Of a stretch of 64,000 nt of DNA, positions 52,152 through 61,928 are shown piece after piece. Position 1 is the stretch's first letter. Each line of letters starts with the position of its first letter. The notes under the pieces were generated by a model. That model searched no databases. It worked only from the letters and a program-made list of their open reading frames with translations, and was not told the origin of the DNA. The translations under genes and the position numbers were made by a program. Source of the stretch: JBBEAM01 sp942491105 (GTDB taxonomy: Bacteria > Pseudomonadota > Alphaproteobacteria > Kiloniellales > DSM-21159); assembly GCA_942491105.1 (NCBI GenBank), contig CALNZX010000002.1, positions 310,001-374,000 of the forward strand, read 5' to 3'.

Positions 52152-52265
52152 ATGCGCAATATTCTTGCCGCCGTGCTCGCGGTGCTGCTGCTTTCCATGG
52201 CTGCCGGTGCCTGCAGCCCGGCGAACAATGGCGAATACGATCACCGCTACGGCGGCCGCGATTAA
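52152..52265 (+). CDS. Small 37-residue exported peptide, possible lipoprotein
   Basis: MRNILAAVLAVLLLSMAAGA followed by CSPANNGEYDHRYGGRD: a signal peptide or lipoprotein signal with Cys at residue 21 and a mature part of only 17 residues. The Cys context AAGAC is not a perfect lipobox. A textbook GGAGGAG lies 6 bp before the ATG; the longer in-frame start at 52146 is too close to it. Overlaps the next gene by 4 bp, convergently. Unknown family. Confidence 0.6.
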   Translation: MRNILAAVLAVLLLSMAAGACSPANNGEYDHRYGGRD

Positions 52266-53122
52266 AGAGCTGGCGTCGTACCGTCCAGGGTCATCAGCGG
52301 CGCGTAGGCATCGGGGCGGCGATCGCGGAACACGCCCCAGTTGGCGCGTTGCTCGCGGATCGCCTCGAGATCGAAGGTCGCCGTGATGCATTCCGCCCGG
52401 TCGTCGCTTGCCTCGACGACGACGGCGCCGGTCTGGTCGGCGATGAAGGACTGGCCCCAGAAGGTGGTTGAGCCAAACTCGCCGTCCTCCCGCCCGATGC
52501 GGTTGGCAACAACCAGCGGCGTCAGATTGGCGCCGGCGTGGCCCTGCATCACCCGCTGCCAGTGATCGTGGCTATCGGAGCCGATGCCGGTCGGATAGAA
52601 CAGAATCTCCGCTCCCTGCAGACACATGATGCGCGCCGCCTCGGGAAACCACTGGTCCCAGCAGATCCCCGAGCCGAGGGTGCCGAAAGCGGTTTTCCAG
52701 GCCTTGAATCCGGTATCGCCCGGCGAGGTGTAGATCTTCTCGAAGCAGCCGGGCGGACCGGCCGGCATGTGCATCTTGCGGTAGACGCCGAGTTCGCGGC
52801 CGTCGGCGTCGATCATCGCCAGGCTGTTGTAGTAGGCCTGATTGGCGCGCTCGAAAAAGCTGACCGGCAGGACCACGCCGAGTTCGCGGGCGAGACCGCG
52901 CATGTGCGCCAGGACAACGCTCTCCTCCCGGGTCTCGGCCAGCGCGAAGTGCTCCGGCTTCCAGTCCATGAAGGCGAAGAAGCGGGTCGCGAACATCTCC
53001 TGCAGCAGTACGACATTGGCGCCCTTCGCGGCGGCGGCGCGGATCAGACTCTCGGCATTGTCGAGATTGGCCTCGCGGTCCCAGCTGCAGGCCATCTGGG
53101 CGGCGGCGACGGTCACTTTCAT
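52262..53122 (-). CDS. aguB: N-carbamoylputrescine amidase-like nitrilase-family hydrolase
   Basis: 286-residue carbon-nitrogen hydrolase. The catalytic triad is Glu42 (LLQEMF), Lys116 (YRKMHMP) and Cys154 (GICWDQWFPEAAR). The sequence around MHMPAGPPGCFEKIYTSPGDTGF and HDHWQRVMQGHAGANLTPLVVANRIG follows the AguB subgroup, which turns N-carbamoylputrescine into putrescine, CO2 and ammonia. The partner agmatine deiminase is not in the window, so the substrate is inferred. Confidence 0.88.
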   Translation of the reverse strand: MKVTVAAAQMACSWDREANLDNAESLIRAAAAKGANVVLLQEMFATRFFAFMDWKPEHFALAETREESVVLAHMRGLARELGVVLPVSFFERANQAYYNSLAMIDADGRELGVYRKMHMPAGPPGCFEKIYTSPGDTGFKAWKTAFGTLGSGICWDQWFPEAARIMCLQGAEILFYPTGIGSDSHDHWQRVMQGHAGANLTPLVVANRIGREDGEFGSTTFWGQSFIADQTGAVVVEASDDRAECITATFDLEAIREQRANWGVFRDRRPDAYAPLMTLDGTTPAL

Positions 53123-53278
53123 CTGCGGTGCTCCCCATCGTACGCCGAGCAGGATAGACCGATCTCCGGCCGTCTATCTTTCCGCGAGCGACGGTTAGAT
53201 GCCGCGATCCGGCCTTTGCCCGCGAGACGCCCCTGGCGCCGCGCCGCGGCCTCGGCTAGCGTTTGTCGCGGAGGAGCC

Positions 53279-53920
53279 ATGCTGTTCGATACCGCGCTGA
53301 TTGCCTTTACGACCTTCTTCGCGACGATCAGTCCGATCGACGTGGCGGCGCTGTTCGCCGCGCTGACCAGCCAGGACAGCGCCGCCGAGCGCCGCGCCAT
53401 GGCGATCAAGGGCTGCCTGATCGCCGCCGGAATCCTACTGGTCTTCGCGCTGTTCGGCGATTTTCTGCTGGAGCGGCTGAGTATTTCCCTGCCGGCGCTG
53501 CGCACCGCCGGCGGCATTCTGCTGCTGCTGATCGCCATCGACATGGTCTTCGCCCGCCACTCCGGCGGCAGCTCGACCACCCACGAGGAGGAGAACGAGG
53601 CCAGTGGCAAGAAGGACATCTCGGTGTTTCCCCTGGCGACTCCCCTGATCGCCGGGCCCGGCGCCATGGGCGCGGCGATCCTGCTGGTCGCCAATACCGA
53701 AGGTGACATCCTGGCCGAGACCGTGGTGATCGCGGTGATGCTCGGGGTGATCCTGCTGACCTTCCTGTCGCTGTTGATGGCGAGCCAGATCCAAAAGCTG
53801 CTCGGCATCACCGGCCTCAATGTGGTGGCGCGCGTGGTCGGCGTGCTGCTCGCCGCCCTGGCTGTGCAGTTCATCTTCGACGGTATCGGCAACAGCGGCC
53901 TGATCCCCGGCGCGGGCTAG
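53279..53920 (+). CDS. MarC family integral membrane protein
   Basis: 213-residue protein with six predicted helices in two halves; the first half has FATISPIDVAALFAALT, the second FPLATPLIAGPGAMGAAILL, the duplicated P-x-x-GPG type motif of MarC/UPF0056. A polar linker with THEEENEASGKKD lies between. The family was once linked to drug resistance but that is not supported; function unknown. Start at ATG 53279 follows GAGGAG. Confidence 0.9.
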   Translation: MLFDTALIAFTTFFATISPIDVAALFAALTSQDSAAERRAMAIKGCLIAAGILLVFALFGDFLLERLSISLPALRTAGGILLLLIAIDMVFARHSGGSSTTHEEENEASGKKDISVFPLATPLIAGPGAMGAAILLVANTEGDILAETVVIAVMLGVILLTFLSLLMASQIQKLLGITGLNVVARVVGVLLAALAVQFIFDGIGNSGLIPGAG

Positions 53921-53930
53921 CGCGCGGGCC

Positions 53931-55082
53931 TCACTGCGTAGCCTGGACGCTCTCCGCCGCGGGCAAACCGAGTGGCAGATCGAGATAGGGGCCGAAGCCG
54001 TCGGTCCCGGTAACGCTGCCGGCGAGGCTGTCCGGCGTGCCTCCGGAAAGTTCATTGAGCAGCCCGTCGCGTTCCTGACGCGTCGCAAAGCGGCCGCGAT
54101 AGCCGTTCGCCAGGTTGTCGGTGAGGATGGGATAGAGCCGCAGCGTGCCGACCTGCGGGCCCTTGGTCAGAGTCAGCCGGGCGATCAGGCTGAAGGGCGT
54201 GGCCCCGGTTTCGGCATAGCGCCCGTCTGACAGGAAAACGAAGTTGCCCAGGCTGTAGACGATCCAGCGGCGGCGGTAATACTCGACCTGCTGCAGCATG
54301 TGGCTGCCGTGGCCGATCACCAAATCGGCGCCGGCGTCGATGGCGGCGCGGGCCAGGCGCTGCTGCTCCACGTCGGCGGGGCGGTAGTTGCGCAGCCAAT
54401 GGGGATAGACCACCACCAGGGTCTCCGGGGCCAGGCGGCGGATCGCCGCGATCTGCCGCGCCAGAATCTCGGGGATGAAGGGGGCGACGCCGGGAATGCC
54501 GACACCGGCGTAGGAGCCCAAGCGCCGCTGGTAGCTTTCGATGTGCTGGAAAACGCAGAACACCGCGACCGGGCGCAGGCCGCCCTCGATATAAGCCGGC
54601 TTGGCCGCGGCGCCGTGCTCCATGCCGCCGCCGCAGGTGGTTATGCCCAGCGCCTCCAGCGCCGCCTGGGTCTGGCGCAGGCCCTCGGTGCCGAAGTCGT
54701 AGGCATGGTTGTTGGCCAGCGAGACGATGTCGAGCCCCAGCCCCGCCAGCGCCCGCCCGGCGCGCTCGGGGTCGGAGTAGTGAAGATAGGCCTTGCGCCC
54801 CTCGTAGGGGCCTTCGCGCAGGCCGCTCAGGGTCGACTCGAAGTTGGCGACGATACGGTCGTGGCGCTCCAGGATTTTGCGGAAGTTGACCAGGGGGTGG
54901 CCGTAGCCCTTGGTCTCCAGGACGTTATCTCCCCCCTTCGCAGCGTAGCCTTCCTGGTAGTTCTCCCCAAAGGCGGTGTCGCCGAGGAAGAGGATGCGCA
55001 GATCCTCACTGGCCCGCGCCGGCCCGCTCAGAAGCAGGGCGGCGAGCAGCATCACGGAGAAGCGGGCAAGCGGGCGGTGCAT
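53931..55082 (-). CDS. CapA family protein (metallophosphoesterase fold)
   Basis: 383 residues with a signal peptide (ARFSVMLLAALLLSGPARA) and a PGA_cap domain: LFLGDTAFGENY (metal), NFESTLSGLREGPYEG, SLANNHAYDFGTEGLRQT, and VIGHGSHMLQQVEYYRRRWIVYSLGNFVF. Family members are involved in poly-gamma-glutamate or capsule export; other cap genes are absent, so envelope polymer metabolism in general is the safe inference. Likely periplasmic. Confidence 0.85.
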   Translation of the reverse strand: MHRPLARFSVMLLAALLLSGPARASEDLRILFLGDTAFGENYQEGYAAKGGDNVLETKGYGHPLVNFRKILERHDRIVANFESTLSGLREGPYEGRKAYLHYSDPERAGRALAGLGLDIVSLANNHAYDFGTEGLRQTQAALEALGITTCGGGMEHGAAAKPAYIEGGLRPVAVFCVFQHIESYQRRLGSYAGVGIPGVAPFIPEILARQIAAIRRLAPETLVVVYPHWLRNYRPADVEQQRLARAAIDAGADLVIGHGSHMLQQVEYYRRRWIVYSLGNFVFLSDGRYAETGATPFSLIARLTLTKGPQVGTLRLYPILTDNLANGYRGRFATRQERDGLLNELSGGTPDSLAGSVTGTDGFGPYLDLPLGLPAAESVQATQ

Positions 55083-55230
55083 CGCTGGATGGTGCCGCGC
55101 CGGACGGTCGGCGGCAAAAGAAAAACGGGCCGCCAGTTGGGCCGATGGCTATGAGTTGGGCGGCACCTTCATCGAACGGCGCGCGCAGAGGGTGCTATCT
55201 GGCGATCCTGTGTCCAGAGAAGCTATTCTG

Positions 55231-55839
55231 CTATTTCGGCTTACGGAAGGCGCGCCGCGCACGAGCAACTTCAGCGCGCATGACACACTCCTCGGCATGA
55301 TCGTTTACAAGGCCCATCGCCTGCATAAAGGCGTAGACAGTCGTTGGCCCGACGAATTTCCATCCGCGCTTTTTGAGGTCTTTGGCAAGGGCCACCGAAG
55401 CTGGTGATGTTGAAGCACTCTGCGGCTCCTGAGACTCGTCGGGCCCAGGCTCGAAGCGCCATAGATAGGCGGCGAGGGAGCCTTCTTCTTCTACCAATTC
55501 ACAGGCGCGGCCAGCGTTGTTGATGACGGCCTCGATCTTGCCTCGATGGCGGACAATGCCTTCATCAGCGAGCAGTCTCTCGACATCGGGCTCGCCGAAC
55601 TTCGCGACCTTCCGAAAATCGAATTTCTCGAAAGCGGCTCTGAAATGCTCGCGCTTGGCTAGGATCGTGCGCCAACTCAATCCGGACTGGAAACTTTCAA
55701 GACAGAGTTTTTCAAACAGGCGATGATCATCGCCGACTGGAAAGCCCCATTCGCGATCATGATAATCCCAGAATTCGGGCGCGGCCGCGCACCACCCGCA
55801 ACGCAAACGACCGTCAGGGCCACGTACCGTCTTGCTCAT
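55231..55839 (-). CDS. tag: DNA-3-methyladenine glycosylase I
   Basis: 202-residue base-excision repair enzyme removing 3-methyladenine. Opening RCGWCAAAPEFWDYHDREWGFPV with Zn-binding Cys, catalytic Glu in CLESFQSGLSW, and C-terminal HAEECVMR supplying the remaining Zn ligands. A poorly conserved acidic insert (PGPDESQEPQSASTSPA) is near residue 135. It follows the YciI gene by 4 bp in the same transcript as the TetR regulator. Confidence 0.95.
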   Translation of the reverse strand: MSKTVRGPDGRLRCGWCAAAPEFWDYHDREWGFPVGDDHRLFEKLCLESFQSGLSWRTILAKREHFRAAFEKFDFRKVAKFGEPDVERLLADEGIVRHRGKIEAVINNAGRACELVEEEGSLAAYLWRFEPGPDESQEPQSASTSPASVALAKDLKKRGWKFVGPTTVYAFMQAMGLVNDHAEECVMRAEVARARRAFRKPK

Positions 55840-55843
55840 GCGC

Positions 55844-56128
55844 TCAATCCTTCAGGAAATCGAGACGCGGATCGGTGCGGACCAATGCAATCTCGAATAT
55901 CTCCGAACTAACCACCCCCTCGGCGACAAACGGGTCTTCTGCGACCCGGGCTTCTAGCGCCTCACGATCCAGACCCATTGCGAGAATGGCACCGCCAGCG
56001 GCAGGCCGGATCGAACCGACTGCGAGGAATACGCGATCCTCGAAACCCTTCGCGATCCAAGCATTATGCGCGTCCATCAGCGCAGGCGCCGCGGATGTGT
56101 CAGCGAATTTCAGGAAGACAACGAACAT
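55844..56128 (-). CDS. YciI family protein
   Basis: 94-residue small ferredoxin-like fold protein. MFVVFLKFADTSAAPALMDAHNAWIAKGFEDRVFL starts as in YciI; the Asp-His dyad AHNAWI and the AEDPFVAEGV motif are conserved. Family activity is uncertain, with dehydrochlorinase-like roles proposed. ATG 56128 has GGAG 9 bp upstream, inside the end of the tetR gene; an ATG five codons earlier is possible. Confidence 0.85.
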   Translation of the reverse strand: MFVVFLKFADTSAAPALMDAHNAWIAKGFEDRVFLAVGSIRPAAGGAILAMGLDREALEARVAEDPFVAEGVVSSEIFEIALVRTDPRLDFLKD

Positions 56129-56129
56129 T

Positions 56130-56726
56130 TCACCTGTCTCCATTCATACCAGCGCTCTCCTTCTGCGGAGTCACCGAGTCCAGCCAGTTGCACAAGTCAT
56201 CCACCTCGCGGCGGATAAATGCCTCGTCCCTGAACGCATTGGCCAAGGAAGCCACGCCCTGGGACCGCCCGAGAACGTGCAGCGCGAAGGCGTCGGGATC
56301 GGCGCAGCCCAAGGCTGCGAATTGACGCGCGAGCCAAACGCGAAACAGCGTGAAGACTTCGCGTGCGCGGTCCTGAGCGTGATGGTCCAATTTTGCGAGC
56401 TCCGTACAGAGTGTGCCGACAGGGCACCCATGCTGCATAATCTTCGCGCGGTTGGTGATCAGGAGATTAAAGAACGCCTTGATACGCGCGGCGGGATCGT
56501 CGCTCTCATTCTCCCAGCGTTCGAGCATCGCTTCCGTGTTCCCAATGCGTAGGTTAATGACGGCATCGAGAATGGCGTCCTTTGTCTTGAAGTGATGATA
56601 GAAATTGCCGCGCGAAATTCCGACCTCCTCCGCGAAATCCGCAAAGGACGTCGCGTCGAAGCCATGCGCGTAGAAGAGATCGTTTGCCTTCTCGAGTATC
56701 CGGTGCCGGGTGGAATGGCGTGGCAT
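56130..56726 (-). CDS. TetR/AcrR-family transcriptional regulator
   Basis: 198-residue repressor. The helix-turn-helix is at residues of about 28-47 (FADFAEEVGISRGNFYHHFK). A C-terminal ligand domain contains CPVGTLCTELAKLDHH, common in the subgroup with two Cys in the sensor core. First gene of tetR-yciI-tag, 40 bp downstream of a 24-bp palindrome. It should repress its own operon; ligand unknown. Confidence 0.92.
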   Translation of the reverse strand: MPRHSTRHRILEKANDLFYAHGFDATSFADFAEEVGISRGNFYHHFKTKDAILDAVINLRIGNTEAMLERWENESDDPAARIKAFFNLLITNRAKIMQHGCPVGTLCTELAKLDHHAQDRAREVFTLFRVWLARQFAALGCADPDAFALHVLGRSQGVASLANAFRDEAFIRREVDDLCNWLDSVTPQKESAGMNGDR

Positions 56727-56761
56727 TGGCGTTCCTAGCGCTGGCCTGCGGTGCGCCAACA

Positions 56762-56785
56762 AAACTAGGTCATATGTCCTAGTTT
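56762..56785. promoter_or_regulatory. 24-bp palindromic operator of the tetR-yciI-tag operon
   Basis: AAACTAGG-TCATATGT-CCTAGTTT: perfect 8-bp outer arms and a CATATG centre with a single symmetry break. It sits 36 bp upstream of the tetR ATG, where a TetR autoregulatory site is expected. No similar copy seen elsewhere in the window. Confidence 0.85.
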
Positions 56786-56888
56786 GTACACTGCGATTTT
56801 TGCTTTCCGGTCGGTCCCGGTCTTTCGCAATCGCGCAATCTGGAAATCTGAGCTCGTTCCCGTCGATGGGAAGCGGTGGTCAGGAGAA

Positions 56889-56925
56889 CAAAAATCGGCC
56901 CGCCGATTGGGGGATCGGCGGGCCG
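56889..56925 (-). terminator. Rho-independent terminator of the aceA operon
   Basis: Perfect 12-bp stem CGGCCCGCCGAT/ATCGGCGGGCCG with a 6-nt loop; on the minus strand followed by ATTTTTG. It lies about 57 bp after the stop of the 79-residue gene. Confidence 0.92.
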
Positions 56926-56981
56926 GGGCATGCGACCGGCGGGAAAGGCAGGTTCCCCGCCGCCGCGCAACAGAGTTCGAG

Positions 56982-57221
56982 CTACATCTTCTGTTTGATG
57001 ATGGGAGTCATCTGGTCGCCCCAGTTGCCGCTGCCGTTGTGATAGCGGCTGGCGCGGACGAATTCGACCGTGAGCCCGGCCGCGACCGCCTTGACGACGG
57101 CTTCGTTCAAGCGATGCAGGGAGTTGGCGAGAATGCGGATCGCCGCCTCCTGGTCCTCGGGACGCTCGCTGTCGGGATCCGCTGGAGCTTCTTGAAAGCC
57201 CACCACGTTGTTTTCGGCCAT
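56982..57221 (-). CDS. 79-residue conserved-looking protein co-transcribed with aceA, unknown
   Basis: MAENNVVGFQEAPADPDSER then a helical segment EDQEAAIRILANSLHRLNEAVVKAVAAG, then TVEFVRASRYHNGSGNWGDQ and a basic end. No signal or membrane segment. It starts 26 bp after the aceA stop with GGAGCACG-type ribosome site, and the terminator follows. The amphipathic helix suggests a small oligomeric or regulatory partner, possibly of isocitrate lyase; I do not recognise the family. Confidence 0.7.
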   Translation of the reverse strand: MAENNVVGFQEAPADPDSERPEDQEAAIRILANSLHRLNEAVVKAVAAGLTVEFVRASRYHNGSGNWGDQMTPIIKQKM

Positions 57222-57247
57222 GATCGTGCTCCTTCGCTGGGGGGTGG

Positions 57248-58555
<1,308 letters not shown>

Positions 58556-58688
58556 CGCTCTGTCCTGTCTATTCCGGTTCGTGGCATGGCGGAGGAATGC
58601 TTGCGCGCAACCACCGCTGTTTCTGCGTACAGAGTTGACGCTGCGCTGCGGTATGTCCATAAGCTTCTGAAAAATCACAGAGAAAAAA

Positions 58689-58738
58689 GTGTAAACTGCA
58701 GATGCAAAAAACTGTTAAACTGTAAATATTGTAATATT
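58689..58738. promoter_or_regulatory. AT-rich repeat region between aceA and scfR-type gene
   Basis: Three related units, GTGTAAACTG (58689), CTGTTAAACTG (58712) and CTGTAAATATTG (58720), plus a dyad AATATT-GT-AATATT (58725-58738), lie 30 to 80 bp before the regulator ATG in an AT-rich pocket quite unlike the surrounding GC. It is a plausible site for the ScfR/RamB-like regulator controlling both genes. Confidence 0.6.
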
Positions 58739-58768
58739 TTCTGAGTCAAACGCAGGAAAATCAAGGCC

Positions 58769-60253
58769 ATGGCCGATCTCGCCCCCGAAAGCGCCGACAG
58801 CGGCAAGGACCGCAAGGTTCAGCGCAAGGTCTTCGCTGGATCGCATATCCGGCGGCTGCGCCGGGAACTGGAGATGACCCAGGCGTCGATGGCGGAGGAC
58901 CTGGGTATTTCCACCAGCTACCTGAACCTGATCGAGCGCAATCATCGCCCGATCAGCGCCCAGCTGTTGCTGCGTCTGGCGGATGTCTACGACCTGGATC
59001 TGAAGTCCCTCGCCGGCAACGACGAGGACCGGGCCCTGGCGGAATTGAAGGAGGTCTTTTCCGATCCGCTGTTCACAGGCATGGGAATCGCCAATCAGGA
59101 TCTGCAGGATCTAGCCATGGCCAACCCCCAGGCCGCGCAGGGCGTGGCCGCGCTCTACCGCGCCTATCTGGCGGCCATGAGCAGCGCCTCGGATCTCGCG
59201 GAGCGGCTGACCGACGAGAACAAGACGGCCAGTCTCGACACGCGGCACTTCCCGATCGAGGAGGTGCGCGATTTCATCTACAAGCAGTCCAATCACTTCC
59301 CGGAGCTCGAGGCCGCGGCCGAGCAGCTGTGGGAGGAGGCCGAGCTCGAGCCTACGGAGCTGGGCGCGGGCCTGCGCGGGCATCTGGAGCGTTACCTGGG
59401 GGTCAAGACCCGGGTGATGCCCCTGGAGGTGCTGGGCTCGACGCTGCGGCGTTACGAGCCGCACGGCCGCCGGCTGCTGCTTTCCGAAATGCTGGAGTCG
59501 CCGGCCCGGACCTTCCAGATCGCGCATCAAATCGCTTTTTCCGGTTTCCGGCCGCTGCTTGACGAGATCGTCGCGCGCTCGGGCTTGAGCGACCCGGTGT
59601 CGCAGCGGCTCTGCCGGGTGTCCCTGGCCAACTACTTCGCCGGTGCGGCGATGATGCCGTACGAGCGGTTCCGCAAGTCGGCCGAGGATCTGCGCTACGA
59701 CATCAACATCCTGGGGCAGCGCTTCGGCGCCTCCTTCGAACAGGTCTGCCACCGCCTGACGACGATGCAGCGCAGCGGCGCCCGGGGGCTGCCCTTCTTC
59801 CTGATCCGGGTGGACAACGCGGGCAACATCTCCAAGCGGTTTTCCGCCGGCGGTTTCCACTTCGCCCGCCACGGCGGCGCCTGCCCGCGCTGGAACGTGC
59901 ACGACGCCTTTCAGACGCCGGGCAAGATATTCACCCAGGTGATCGAGATGCCCGACGGCACGGTCTACTTCTCGATGGCGCGCACGGTGCGCCGCACCGG
60001 GGCCGGGTCGCATCTGCTGGACCAGCAGCTCGCCATCGGCCTGGGCTGCGAAATCGGCCAGGCGCGCAAGATCGTCTACGCCGACGGCTACAATCTGGAC
60101 GCGCCGCAGACCGCGGCGACGCCGATCGGGCCGAACTGCCGGCTCTGCGAGCGGGTCGACTGCGCCCAGCGCGCCTTCCCGCCGCTCAGCCAGCGTCTGG
60201 AGATCAGCGAGAACATTCGCGGCCTCTCGCCCTTCGCCTTCGCCCGGCCGTAA
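58769..60253 (+). CDS. Short-chain fatty acyl-CoA regulator (ScfR/RamB family)
   Basis: 494-residue regulator: XRE-type helix-turn-helix at about residues 25-75 (IRRLRRELEMTQASMAEDLG and SYLNLIERNHRP), an ImmA/IrrE-like middle domain and a C-terminal domain with the Cys-rich signature CRLCERVDCAQRAFPP. ScfR-type proteins sense propionyl- or acetyl-CoA and control acetate/propionate and glyoxylate genes. The divergent aceA is the obvious target. Convergent and nearly touching the DUF3095 gene. Confidence 0.92.
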   Translation: MADLAPESADSGKDRKVQRKVFAGSHIRRLRRELEMTQASMAEDLGISTSYLNLIERNHRPISAQLLLRLADVYDLDLKSLAGNDEDRALAELKEVFSDPLFTGMGIANQDLQDLAMANPQAAQGVAALYRAYLAAMSSASDLAERLTDENKTASLDTRHFPIEEVRDFIYKQSNHFPELEAAAEQLWEEAELEPTELGAGLRGHLERYLGVKTRVMPLEVLGSTLRRYEPHGRRLLLSEMLESPARTFQIAHQIAFSGFRPLLDEIVARSGLSDPVSQRLCRVSLANYFAGAAMMPYERFRKSAEDLRYDINILGQRFGASFEQVCHRLTTMQRSGARGLPFFLIRVDNAGNISKRFSAGGFHFARHGGACPRWNVHDAFQTPGKIFTQVIEMPDGTVYFSMARTVRRTGAGSHLLDQQLAIGLGCEIGQARKIVYADGYNLDAPQTAATPIGPNCRLCERVDCAQRAFPPLSQRLEISENIRGLSPFAFARP

Positions 60254-60254
60254 G

Positions 60255-61449
60255 CTAGACGCCGTCCTCGGCGTCTTGCATCTGCGCCTTGAGCTGGAGG
60301 GCCGCCAGGGCGTAGCCGCCGTCGGCGCCGTCGATGAAGTGGACGTGGCGGCTCTCGGCCAGGGAAAATACCACGCAGGTCATCAGAGCTTGCTCGGAGC
60401 GGTGCAGGCCATAGGCCAGGCGCCCCTGGGCGCGCTGCCCGGCGAGGTAGTCCTCGATCCTGGCGGCTTCCTCCTCGCTGCAATCGAGCACCATGCGCAG
60501 CATGTCGTCGAACTTGCGAAAGTCGGTATTGCTGCGCAGTTCCTCGGTATAGCGCCGGGCGTTGAAGCCGCCGGCCGAGAGGTTGAACTTCTGGAACACC
60601 AGATAGATGAAGGTTTCGACATAGACCCTCCGCAGGGCCCGCCAGAAGCCGCGCTTGCCGCCCGTGGCCAGGGCTTCCAGCCGCGCGCCGCTGGGCGGCC
60701 ATTTCTGCCGCAGGCTGCGTTCGGTTGCCGGGCTGGGGTTGGCGTCGGACGCCAGGATGCTCTCGATCTTGGCGACCACCTCTGAATAGAGGGCGTTCTC
60801 CGCGCTGCCGCCGGCGCTGCCGTTCACCAGAACGGTCAGCATGGTGCCCCGGGCCGAGGTCAAGGGCTCCCAGCGGCAGGACAAACCTTCCAGATCGGGC
60901 GGATCGTCCTCTTCGCTGGCCGGCAAGCGGTAGCTATCGTCGGCGGGATCCTTGACCAGCCGCTCGGCCAGCGCGACGCCGTGGCCGGCGAACATCGCCA
61001 GATCGTTGCCCGGGGAAAGCTGGTACTTGGCGATCCTGACCTCGGCGCCGCGGCGCTTCAGTTCGCTCAGCGGCACGATGCCGATGCGCAGGCGCAGCCC
61101 GAAGGCGCTATCGGCGAAGTGGCGCGTGCGCCGCAGAGCATCGACGACCACCGGTTTGAGGCGTGGCGGAATCAGCAGGGTCGCGCCGTCGCCGCCGAAG
61201 ACATAGGGCAGGGCGATTTCCGGGCAGGCATTGAGCACCGCGACGATAACCCCGGCGCCGATCATGTTGACCCGCTTGTAGTGGCCGGCGGCGATCGCCT
61301 CGGTCGAGGACTCGATGTCGGCGACCACGGCGATCCAGTCCTCCGGCGCCGGGCGGTAATGCTTGGTCGTCGGTGAAATCGGCGAAGCGGCTGAAAGGCT
61401 GCAGGGCGCGGTAGAAGTCGTCGCTGTTCGCCGCTCCGCCGCTGGTCAT
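60255..61449 (-). pseudogene. DUF3095 family gene (adenylate-cyclase-related) with an apparent frameshift
   Basis: The start at 61449 gives MTSGGAANSDDFYRALQPFS, RFADFTDD, and then leaves the family sequence; the continuation KHYRPAPEDWIAVVADIESS, TEAIAAGHYKRVNMIGAG is found in another frame from about 61364. A single-base gain or loss around 61362-61371 explains it. The downstream frame, open from 61328 if a GTG is used, covers the DUF3095 body with a modified DxxxST metal motif (ADIESSTEA). The gene is therefore either broken or wrongly sequenced at one base. It follows hisI by 5 bp, so it ends the folE-hisI operon. Confidence 0.85.
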
Positions 61450-61454
61450 CGCGG

Positions 61455-61928
61455 TCAGGTTTTATCCGGCGGGGGCGCGCCGCCGTATACCGCCTGGGCA
61501 TCGTAGCTCTGCTCCTCCACCAGGCGCAGCTGGAGCGGGCCGTCCCCCTGCGCCGGCAGCACGACGGCGCGGTGGAAGCAGGAGGGATAACCGAGATGGC
61601 AGCTTCCCGGTCCCAGCACCTCGACCTTGAGCAGCAGGCAGTCCTGGTCGCAGTCGACCCTGAGTTCCTTGACCTTCTGCACATGGCCACTGGTCGCGCC
61701 CTTGTGCCAGAGTTCGCCGCGGCTGCGCGACCAGTAATGGGCCTCGCCGGTCTCGACGGTCTTGTTCAGGGCTTCGCGGTTCATATAGGCCTGCATCACC
61801 ACCTCGCCGCTGTCTACGCAAACGGCGATCGCGGGGATCAGTCCCTCGTCATCGAATTTCGGGGCGAAGACCCGGCCGCGCTCCACCTGCTCCAGGGAGT
61901 CGCGCTCCCCGAACAGAGAATCGCTCAT
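61455..61928 (-). CDS. hisI: Phosphoribosyl-AMP cyclohydrolase
   Basis: 157-residue zinc enzyme of histidine biosynthesis, converting PR-AMP into ProFAR. Zn Cys pattern DCDQDCLLLKVE and CHLGYPSCFHRAVV; AYMNREALNKTVETGEAHYWSRSRGELWHKG is the core signature. It is monofunctional, without the HisE pyrophosphohydrolase domain. Overlaps folE by 4 bp. Its separation from other his genes and pairing with folE is a known alphaproteobacterial arrangement. Confidence 0.96.
   Translation of the reverse strand: MSDSLFGERDSLEQVERGRVFAPKFDDEGLIPAIAVCVDSGEVVMQAYMNREALNKTVETGEAHYWSRSRGELWHKGATSGHVQKVKELRVDCDQDCLLLKVEVLGPGSCHLGYPSCFHRAVVLPAQGDGPLQLRLVEEQSYDAQAVYGGAPPPDKT

Noticed and set aside
61362..61371. 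Programmed ribosomal frameshift in the DUF3095 gene
   Set aside because: No homopolymer or slippery heptamer at the junction and the family is not known for it; mutation or sequencing error is simpler.
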